Of a stretch of DNA of 8,019 nucleotides, positions 1 through 6,593 are shown piece by piece. The DNA is from Planctomycetota bacterium (GTDB lineage Bacteria; Planctomycetota; Phycisphaerae; UBA1845). Position numbers and translations under genes: made by a program. The DNA is taken from positions 1-8,019 of the forward strand of contig JADFIX010000133.1 in assembly GCA_022566435.1 (NCBI GenBank), written 5' to 3'. The notes under the pieces were generated by a model. That model saw nothing but the letters and a program-made list of their open reading frames with translations, did not search any database and was not told the DNA's origin. How positions within the stretch are numbered: position 1 is the first letter of the stretch; the number at the start of each line of letters is the position of its first letter.

Positions 1-568
1 CCATGCGCGAAAAGTGTCCCATTCCTCCGATTCCGTCGACGAGAGCGTGCACGCGTACACCGCGGTCGGCCGCCGCCGCCAGGGCGTCGGTAAAGTTCTG
101 GCCGACCTCGTCCCAGTCGAAAACATAACTCGCCAGAGTAATGGATCGCTCGGCGCCGGCGATGGCCTCCAGCATTCGGGGATACGCCTGTTCACCGTTA
201 TGGAGCGGGACGACGGTGTTTCCGGGAAGCAGCGGCATGCGGGTCACGCGGTCCGCCACCGTTCGAAGGTTCGTCAGGTGTCCGACGGCTTTGTCGCGCT
301 GCCGTTCGTGTTTCGGGTCGAGCACGAAGTCTGGTGGGGGGAGGCCGTGCGCGCGGCGACTCAGGCGGTGAAGTTTTCGGCGTTCAATGCGATTGATACC
401 GAACCGCCAATACAGCCAGGGTCCGACAAAGGGAAAGGTGAAGGAGACCAAAAGCCATATGGTCGTGCTGCGCGGATCGCGCTTGTACATCAGCGCATGG
501 GCACCTGCCCATCCACCCAGTACGAGCCAGCCGGCCAGGTAGAGCCACCATGCCATCTCACTGAGCAT
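1..568 (-). CDS. cls: Cardiolipin synthase (phospholipase D superfamily), N-terminal part
   Basis: The product is expected to condense two phosphatidylglycerol molecules, or a related phosphatidyl donor and acceptor, into cardiolipin at the inner membrane. I translated the reverse strand by hand: 189 codons are open from ATG 568 to the window edge, so the 3' end is missing. Residues 5-26 and 36-56 are two hydrophobic, Trp-rich membrane segments. The second, with its surroundings (KRDPRSTTIW, FPFVGPWLYWRFG, then a basic INRIERRK), matches the N-terminal membrane module of bacterial cardiolipin synthases. Residues 117-183 begin the first PLD domain: N-x-V-x-P-L-x-N-G-x-x-A-Y-P, then ITLASYVFDWDEVGQ, then RGVRVHALVDGIGG. 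The catalytic HxKxxxxD motifs would lie beyond the edge; family members are about 480 residues. ATG 556 is a possible alternative start. No clear Shine-Dalgarno sequence precedes either ATG, and a perfect dyad sits just upstream. Family assignment is firm; the exact subtype is not. Confidence 0.9.
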   Translation of the reverse strand, partial: MLSEMAWWLYLAGWLVLGGWAGAHALMYKRDPRSTTIWLLVSFTFPFVGPWLYWRFGINRIERRKLHRLSRRAHGLPPPDFVLDPKHERQRDKAVGHLTNLRTVADRVTRMPLLPGNTVVPLHNGEQAYPRMLEAIAGAERSITLASYVFDWDEVGQNFTDALAAAADRGVRVHALVDGIGGMGHFSRM

Positions 569-740
569 CGCTGGGGAGTGTACCGCCGTACACTCAGCGC
601 GGTCCAGCTTTCAATGATTCGTTTCGATTATCCATGGGTCGCTGAAGTCGCATCACCGCCCGAAACGCGACGTTTCAGAGTGCTCGCGGTTGATGGTCTG
701 TTCTTTTTCGGGTATGCCGCCAGCCGTAGACCAATCGCCC
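569..740 (-). other. Intergenic spacer between HEAT lipoprotein and cardiolipin synthase genes
   Basis: This 172-nt spacer holds no convincing gene. Besides the 8-bp dyad next to the cardiolipin synthase start, it contains a weaker one at 662-676 (GAAACG, 3-nt loop, CGTTTC) shortly after the HEAT gene stop. It also has a GATAAT at 632-627 on the minus strand that resembles a -10 box, but no good -35 box at the usual distance. A promoter for cardiolipin synthase is possible but not demonstrated. No U-rich terminator was seen. Confidence 0.4.
576..595. promoter_or_regulatory. Perfect 8-bp inverted repeat upstream of cardiolipin synthase
   Basis: On the minus strand GAGTGTAC is followed by GGCG and then GTACACTC, an exact 8-bp dyad with a 4-nt spacer. 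It ends 7 nt before ATG 568, where a ribosome binding site would normally lie. It could be an operator for a dimeric regulator or an mRNA hairpin limiting translation. There is no downstream T-run, so it is not a typical intrinsic terminator. The function is inferred from position and symmetry only. Confidence 0.45.
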
Positions 741-3700
741 TCACGGCGCGCGGTTTGCCAATCGGAACTGGGACAATTCGGCATCCCATCGCAGATCGCC
801 GGCGTGTTGCTCATACCACGCCTGGACACGCATGGCCTCTTCGATGCGGTTGTAGTCGAATTGCCCGGCCGGGAAATCCACGCCAATCGCATCGGGCAGA
901 AATCGGACGACCGACGCCAAGAGCAACGGGTTCTTGGCCGCCAAAGCGATGCCACGCGCATCGCCCAACCGACAAAGCGCATCGAGAATCCGCAGCTTTT
1001 CACAGTGACCGTATCCCAACAGATCATGGAAGGCCTTTTCAAGCGCGTTGGCGGCCTCTTTCGTATCGCTGGCAATCAACACACGCAGGCCGGCGCTGAG
1101 CATGCCATCGTCTTCGAACAAAAGCGGAATAACCTCTTTGAACGGTACGTCGAGATCGACTAGGGCCAGTGCCAATTCAGGCAAGAAATGCGGGCTTTCG
1201 ATTTCGTGCGACTCCATCCACTGCCGGGCATAATCGTGCGCCCTCAGCCCGATGATTCCAGTGAGAACGCGATAGGCCGACCAACTGAAATCACCTCGGA
1301 CGCCGGAGAAGGCCTCGACCAGTTCGTCCACCAGGGTTTCGTCACCGAGTCGTCTCAAAGCCAGCCCTATGTCGACGTGATGGCGTTCGAACCACGTTAA
1401 GGAGAATTGCAGAGGAGGACGGTTTTCGAGCAACGACGGGCGCGAGCCCTCTATTCGCCATCCCGATGACGAAGAGAATATAGCCGACCAATGAATCGCC
1501 TTGAATCGGGGAATTGTCGGCTCCGGATTCGGGGCGATGAATGAGCGAATGAGTTCGTGTAGCACCGGAATAACCCCTCGATCGCCAAGTTTCGAAAGGG
1601 CGACGGCGGCAAGTATTCGGGCTTTATCATGCGAGTGGGGGCTCGTGGCGACGGCCCGGAAGACCTCAGAATCGGCAACCTCCGGGTCTATGCAAAGCGC
1701 CGTCGTCAAAGAAACGACAACATGCCTTCGGTTCTCGCCCTGTAGTTCTTCTAGCAGTAATGCGTGGATGTCATCACGATGTGACGTTTTGAGTCTCGAC
1801 AGAACAGCGCCAAAGCTGCTCTCCATCCAAGGTAACGCCAATCCTACGGAACGCTTGCGCCGGTCGAGATGCTCGCCCTCTAGGCATGTCACTGCCGCCT
1901 GCCAGGCGCGCGGGTCATCCAGATCGATGAGGGCGAGCGTCGCCGCGTGCTGGATGGTTCCGGCATGTTTGCCGAAGTTCATTGAGGCGATTGCAAACAG
2001 TTGATCGGCGTGCTGCCGCAGGTGCCTAGCGCGAACGACACGAATGGCGGCGAGCCGATAATTGCCATAATGGAGGAATTCGCCGACCAGTGACGCGCTC
2101 TTCGAGTCGTCCAACAACTCTAGCAGTTGGATATAGCTCGAGTCGGTTCGGCTATTTTTTACCAGCCGAATCACGTCCTCCTCAATCCCGGTTATTTTCT
2201 CTTGTATGAGGGCCCGGATTAGTCCGACGGCCGGATAGGGAACGTGCTTTGTACCGAGCTTGAGTGGATCGTCCAAGTTGAAGGCCGCCTTGATCATAAG
2301 CGGCACGGCCCTTCGTCCATACTTTGCGTAACAATATGCGGCGACGTGTCGATCGAGCATAACGGAATGCCCCATGACGCGAGGCGCGTTCTCGATCGTG
2401 AGGTTCGGTACGCCCATTTTCTGTATCCGTTCAACCGCGGCCCGGTGAATGTTGTCATCCGGGCTTTGGATCAGTTCCAACACGTCCGGGAGCAGTTCGG
2501 CAAGTTGGTTTTGGCCAACGAGAGAAATGCCAATCTTCTGTCTCTCGGAATCATCCGATCGCAGCAACGCACGTGTCGAGGCAATTTGTTCTTCCACACG
2601 CGCTTGCTCGGCGCCGGCTTTGCCGAGCGCGGAGGCCGCCGCGCAGTCCAGCATAGCGGCGAGCGCTCGCTGCACCTTCTTACTCGGGTGCGATTGGGCA
2701 ATCTCCCGAAGCCGTTCGGCATGCGAGACGAGGAACGGCCTAAGTGCTCTTCTTGCCCGATCCGAAACCAGCGATTCCGGATGATCCAGTGCGTAAATGA
2801 AATCTTCGATCGCCTCCGACTTGGCCAGCTCTTCTAATGCCTCGAGGGCCTCGATCGCCAGTGACTCATCCTTGGTGGATCGTAGGATTCGGGCGATTAC
2901 TTCGTTGTAGTCGAATACCTTCAAGTCCTTCAGGGCAGCAACCGCCGCGTGCTGAAGGTTGGGGTCGGCGCACTCGAGTTTCGGGGCGATGAAACTGACG
3001 GCATCCGGATGTCTTGTGGTTCCGATCATACGCAACACAAATGGCCGTACGTACCCTGGGGCTTTGTCGAACTCGTCGACGAGCATGGCGAAGACCGATG
3101 ACTGCCAGATGTCGCCGTGACGCTCGTAATACTCGCGAATCGTATGGTTCTTCCGCCACTGCTGGAACTTGTCGTCCGCGCCGGTGACAACGTCATCCTT
3201 CAGGGACTCGGTCCTCTCGCTGATCCTGCGACGCAACGACGCCGTGAGCCACATTTCGGATGACTCGTTCTTATGCGCCGCCCACCAAGCTTTGATGGCA
3301 TCCACCGATTCCCGTTGTCGAGCTTCACCGTCCTTGATGATTTGCTCGATGGACTCAGGGCTGCTGTTGCCACAAAAATCCAATGGAATTGCGGGAAAAC
3401 TCGTGTACGTTACGGCATTGAAGAGGCGAATGGAGCAACCCTGCTGCGCTCCGGACAACGATTCGATAAGCTCGATCACTTTTGGAATTCGTTCACGGCG
3501 CGTGATTCTGCTCAGGTGGAAAAGGTACACGGGTGCCTCCGGATGCCGTTGCACGTAGCCGACGACAGCATCGAAGATGTGGTTAGCCGTCGGTGACGGC
3601 ACCGTCGACCGAGAACCATCAGGCTTCTCTTTCGGCTCTCTGACCAGAAGGATCAGCAAACTCACTGCTCGATCCGCGTACGACCGGCGAAGTGAATCGT

Positions 3701-4052
3701 CGGACAGGATTTCGATCAGTGGATCGACCGCATGGAGCCCAAGTGCCTGGATGGCCTCGAACGCCTTTGGCCTCCTCATTCCACGTACGTCGACCGAGAC
3801 CTTAATCTTCTTCAAGACCGCCTCACGTGTCGCGGAGATGGGCTCGTCTCGCACGGCTTCGGTCGTACCAGAGTCGGTGGGTGGCGGCGTATACACCGTA
3901 ATCTGCACGGCCTGCTGTGGCCGCAAAACCCGCCGTCCGACCTCGATCACTTCGTCATCGAAGGACGACCAGTTGAACGGCTCGGGAGGGACGTCGCAAC
4001 CGGTCGGAACCACGATTAGACATGCAAGCGCGAGACGGAAAACACGACTCAT
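741..4052 (-). CDS. Large HEAT-repeat protein with lipoprotein-like signal peptide
   Basis: Function not recognised. From ATG 4052 the product has 1103 residues. It opens with MSRVFRLALACLIVVPTGC, a basic start, a hydrophobic core and then a Cys at position 19. This suggests lipidation and membrane anchoring, although Pro at -3 is not ideal for a lipobox. Residues 20-80 are Pro/Thr-rich and linker-like. Most of the rest is paired amphipathic helices typical of HEAT or armadillo-like repeats. Examples lie near 97-118 (FEAIQALGLHAVDPLIEILSD), 344-440, 492-550 and 810-838 (ILAAVALSKLGDRGVIPVLH); later repeats near 893-918 and 1015-1040 contain RRLGDETLVDELVEAF and LCRLGDARGIALAA. Such solenoids are usually protein-binding scaffolds; no catalytic domain was seen. 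An in-frame ATG at 4121 adds 23 residues and has a better Shine-Dalgarno. I prefer 4052 because it gives a normal signal peptide and the extra codons have low third-position GC (8 of 22). The frame is intact throughout. Confidence 0.85.
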   Translation of the reverse strand: MSRVFRLALACLIVVPTGCDVPPEPFNWSSFDDEVIEVGRRVLRPQQAVQITVYTPPPTDSGTTEAVRDEPISATREAVLKKIKVSVDVRGMRRPKAFEAIQALGLHAVDPLIEILSDDSLRRSYADRAVSLLILLVREPKEKPDGSRSTVPSPTANHIFDAVVGYVQRHPEAPVYLFHLSRITRRERIPKVIELIESLSGAQQGCSIRLFNAVTYTSFPAIPLDFCGNSSPESIEQIIKDGEARQRESVDAIKAWWAAHKNESSEMWLTASLRRRISERTESLKDDVVTGADDKFQQWRKNHTIREYYERHGDIWQSSVFAMLVDEFDKAPGYVRPFVLRMIGTTRHPDAVSFIAPKLECADPNLQHAAVAALKDLKVFDYNEVIARILRSTKDESLAIEALEALEELAKSEAIEDFIYALDHPESLVSDRARRALRPFLVSHAERLREIAQSHPSKKVQRALAAMLDCAAASALGKAGAEQARVEEQIASTRALLRSDDSERQKIGISLVGQNQLAELLPDVLELIQSPDDNIHRAAVERIQKMGVPNLTIENAPRVMGHSVMLDRHVAAYCYAKYGRRAVPLMIKAAFNLDDPLKLGTKHVPYPAVGLIRALIQEKITGIEEDVIRLVKNSRTDSSYIQLLELLDDSKSASLVGEFLHYGNYRLAAIRVVRARHLRQHADQLFAIASMNFGKHAGTIQHAATLALIDLDDPRAWQAAVTCLEGEHLDRRKRSVGLALPWMESSFGAVLSRLKTSHRDDIHALLLEELQGENRRHVVVSLTTALCIDPEVADSEVFRAVATSPHSHDKARILAAVALSKLGDRGVIPVLHELIRSFIAPNPEPTIPRFKAIHWSAIFSSSSGWRIEGSRPSLLENRPPLQFSLTWFERHHVDIGLALRRLGDETLVDELVEAFSGVRGDFSWSAYRVLTGIIGLRAHDYARQWMESHEIESPHFLPELALALVDLDVPFKEVIPLLFEDDGMLSAGLRVLIASDTKEAANALEKAFHDLLGYGHCEKLRILDALCRLGDARGIALAAKNPLLLASVVRFLPDAIGVDFPAGQFDYNRIEEAMRVQAWYEQHAGDLRWDAELSQFRLANRAP

Positions 4053-4127
4053 GATCAAACTCAAAAGACGAGAGCTTCGGTGTTCTACTTGCTTTTGTCT
4101 TACGATTTCGAATGCAGGCATTCTTCA

Positions 4128-4133
4128 CCACCT
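4128..4133 (-). promoter_or_regulatory. Shine-Dalgarno-like AGGTGG before alternative HEAT gene start
   Basis: AGGTGG lies 6 nt before ATG 4121 on the minus strand and differs from AGGAGG at one base. It supports the longer start (1126 residues), in conflict with the signal-peptide and codon-composition evidence for ATG 4052. It lies only 22 nt beyond the stop codon of the preceding gene, consistent with translation within one transcript. It may be a chance match. Confidence 0.4.
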
Positions 4134-4155
4134 GTCGCTCAGTTCCCGGCCGTTT

Positions 4156-6545
4156 CTACGGTTCCAACGGGCAAGGCGGCAAACTGCGAGTGATCCAAGG
4201 CTCGAAATCGCCCGCGCCGTTGAGTAGGTCGATCAACCTCAAAATGTCGAGCGCCGTCGTCAAGCCGCTACGGTTGATGTCCGTGGCATAAATGGGAGGT
4301 TGGAACGCCGGCGGAATGTTGATCGCGTTGATGAGCGCGCTGATGTCGCCGACGGTCACCAGACGATTCTGATCCGCATCGCCGGGTAGAGACCCCGCGC
4401 ACCACCGTTGCCGCGAGTCGAGATGTTCAATGCACGTCCATTCGCCCGGCACAATGGGATCAAAGACCACGGATAGCCGCGCGCGCGTGTCGTCGTATAC
4501 GAGCGACTTAGAGAGGCCGTCTTGCGTGAAACTGGTGTTCGTCAACTGAAAATCGTCCAGACTCCATGGCAAGGTCGCCGCGTTGCATGCAAGGTCCATG
4601 ACCATGCGGTTCCAACCGAGTGCCTGCTTGCCGTCATTCGGCTCATGCGGCTGGCGAGCATCAACGGCACAACTCAGTATCGGCGGCCCCGGCGGGTCAA
4701 TCTCCAATGAGTCGGCGAAGAAAACGGCCGTGATGTCGCCTATTTCACACGGCTGTGGGCATTCGAAATTCGCTTGACCACAGAACTTGCCGCTGCTCCA
4801 TTCTGCGCAAACCGGCGTGCAATGACTGCGGAGCCCCCCGCCAATCATGCATGTTCGTTCGGCGGGACACTCCTGGTCAGATCGACAATCGAGTGGTGGT
4901 GCCCAGGGAACGCAGGTCATGAGGCAGTCTTCTCGTACGAGGTTGTCGCACCAGCCAGCAGCCAGACAGCATGCATGCGTACCACAGGGTGGATCGAAAA
5001 GGTTTTCCTCGCATGTCGTGTCGGCGAGCCACCGGCCACCCACACACGATGTAACCGGCACGTCATCGAAGCAGTTCATCTCGCTTCCCGGCATGTCGGG
5101 CTGATCGGGACAACACGCGCCCTGTGGCGTTTCACCGCGACAGAAGATGGCCGCATAAAAGACTGCGGGCGTATTGTCTCCATCCGATGCGATGACCCAT
5201 TCGTAGGGGCGTAAGGGGTCCACATCGAACGCCAGCATGAATGGTCCACTAGTTCCGGCTTGGTTGATGTTGACTTCCATGGCGCCGGTGTTGGTCCGGT
5301 TGGACGCCCACGTAATATAGATTGGCTGGTCGTTGGCGGTGATCGACAAGTTCACGTCTTCATCAATCGTGAAGTGCCCCACTTCCGCAGCGCCCGAGTC
5401 AACTCCGTCGCCGCGCCCGTGAAACACTCTCACAGTGTCCCCTCGGATGTCTGTGATGTTGGGCCATCGAAGGTCTATGTCCATCGTAAACGCACCGGCC
5501 GTGCCCTTCATTCCGAGTTCGTACGCGCTCAATATGCAGTTGTCGACTGCCAGGGTTATGTCGTCGCCGAGCCGAGTCGTCGGGCTGGTGACCGGCGGGC
5601 GAAGAACGCCGCCGGGGCCTATCACCGGACCGAGATCGCCGGGAAAAAACGGCGGCTTGTTGGGGTTCGCCGCTAAGTAGGCCAGAAAGTGGGTGTCGCA
5701 ATCGGCGGGTGCGAGGATTTCCGCGTAAAACGTCGCATGAGGAAACGTCGGCCATCCGGCGAACCAAGCCGTGCAATGGCCCTGCGGATCGTCATAGGCG
5801 TCGGCTGAAAACCCAAGGGTCGGCGCCTCTCCCATGACGACCGCGGCATCATCGGTGTCGAATCGAAGTCGTAGCCACACCGTCGGGGGAATCCGGAGTG
5901 GATCCTCGACGCAATTGGACAGGTCGGCACAATCCTGCTGAGAGACCAGGCACGACGAACCGTCGTCGCATATACCGCGATCGGAATAATCCAAGACGAG
6001 GTCGTAAGACAGCCCGATGTCATCTTCCAAGCCGCTATACTGCACCAAGGAACCTGGAATCATCGAGCCGCCTTCCAAAGGGCAACCATCGTAAAGCGCG
6101 ATGTCCGCACGAAACTCGCCGTCACCATCTTCGACGCCACCGTTGACACGAACCTCGAGCGAGCAGATTGAGCAGTCCCTGAAGAGTTCCGTTACCAAGT
6201 CGTCGGCGACACGTTTTCCGCGTCCCGGTCGAAAGGCAAACTGCCCGCCAATCGAGGTGTAGATTTCCTTGGTTTCCACATCCGGCCCTGCACAACCAAG
6301 CGCCGCGCCGGAACGGGCGTTTTTCACCGGATACCCGTCGGGATACCGCTTCATGACCGAATTTAGTTCCGGCAAGCGAAAGAGCTGCTCCGGCATCATT
6401 TCACTCACAAGAATGTCGCCGGTCTCGAAGGAATCCGATTCGACCTTCACCGGCGCCGACTCGGCGGCTCGTGTACCGATGACCCCCCCAAAGCGCACGC
6501 CAAGAGGCCGCCGATCCGGGTCGTTTTTCTACGCATCGTGTCCAT
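4156..6545 (-). CDS. Secreted Cys-rich protein with dockerin-like C-terminus; apparent frameshift in the signal peptide
   Basis: Exported protein of unknown function. The body is open in one frame from GTG 6498 to TAG 4156 (780 codons; numbering below from that GTG). A Shine-Dalgarno GGGGAG and ATG 6545 lie upstream in another frame. That start encodes MDTMRRKTTRIGGLLACALGG, then hits a G7 tract; a -1 shift there joins it to VIGTRAAESAPVKVES, giving a complete Sec signal peptide with possible cleavage after TRA. Residues 75-265 and 305-450 look like two beta-rich domains. Residues 453-584 hold 20 Cys, including ACC pairs at 461-463 and 510-511, and resemble Cys-rich segments of planctomycete secreted proteins. 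Residues 610-700 carry C-A-V-D-A-R-Q-P-H, GWNRMVM and WTCIEHLDS. Residues 707-718 and 740-751 are two EF-hand-like loops of a dockerin-like module; Arg replaces the usual Gly in loop 1. The protein ends PWITRSLPPCPLEP. The frameshift may be a sequencing error, slippage or a real mutation. Confidence 0.75.
4190..4441 (-). repeat. Duplicated C-terminal coding module, copy 1
   Basis: This 252-nt segment encodes the stretch from the WTCIEHLDS region through the two dockerin-like loops to PWIT. It has a counterpart of exactly the same length at 6646-6897 in the upstream gene. The ends are identical for 28 nt (4414-4441 with 6870-6897) and 17 nt (4190-4206 with 6646-6662). The encoded 91 residues from WTC to the final CP match at about 63 positions by hand count. 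Confidence 0.8.
6447..6545 (-). other. Zero-frame signal-peptide ORF upstream of the G7 tract
   Basis: From ATG 6545 (or ATG 6536 in the same frame) the literal reading gives 32 residues ending at TGA 6449-6447. The first 21 residues form a basic n-region (MRRKTTR) and a hydrophobic stretch (IGGLLACALGG). After the G tract the reading becomes SSVHEPPSRRR, which looks non-coding. This supports the view that the real protein changes frame at the G run. As sequenced, translation from the well-placed start would give only this short peptide. Confidence 0.65.
6483..6489 (-). repeat. G7 homopolymer at the frame junction
   Basis: Seven C on the plus strand read as seven G in the mRNA. In the frame of ATG 6545 they read TTG GGG GGG TCA, so G-GGG-GGG fits the X-XXY-YYZ pattern of a -1 slippery heptamer. 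One additional G, or a -1 slip, puts the signal peptide in frame with the 780-codon body. Homopolymers of this kind are also frequent sites of sequencing error and of slipped-strand mutation. Confidence 0.7.
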
Positions 6546-6553
6546 CTCGTATT

Positions 6554-6559
6554 CTCCCC
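6554..6559 (-). promoter_or_regulatory. Shine-Dalgarno GGGGAG before ATG 6545
   Basis: GGGGAG on the minus strand lies 8 nt from ATG 6545, a normal spacing. It points to 6545 rather than the in-body GTG 6498 as the true start, and so strengthens the frameshift interpretation. It sits in the 48-nt gap after the stop of the upstream gene, consistent with co-transcription. Confidence 0.55.
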
Positions 6560-6593
6560 AAGCGTCCCACGCGAAAATGTTCGTTCACATCAT

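Noticed and set aside
14..1099. Long plus-strand open frame of 361 codons
   Set aside because: It lies opposite the cardiolipin synthase and the HEAT gene end, whose minus-strand translations show clear family motifs. Its own product is Arg/Pro/His-rich with no recognisable domain.
2244..2837. Plus-strand open frame of 197 codons inside the HEAT gene
   Set aside because: The minus strand carries an uninterrupted HEAT-repeat frame across the whole stretch, and the plus-strand product shows no family features.
4053..4155. Search for a terminator or promoter between the Cys-rich and HEAT genes
   Set aside because: No stable hairpin followed by a T-run and no convincing -35/-10 pair were seen. 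The short spacing is better explained by co-transcription.
3577..4227. Plus-strand open frame spanning the junction of the HEAT and Cys-rich genes
   Set aside because: It is antisense to two well-supported genes, has a composition typical of reverse-frame reading, and no recognisable domain or signal.
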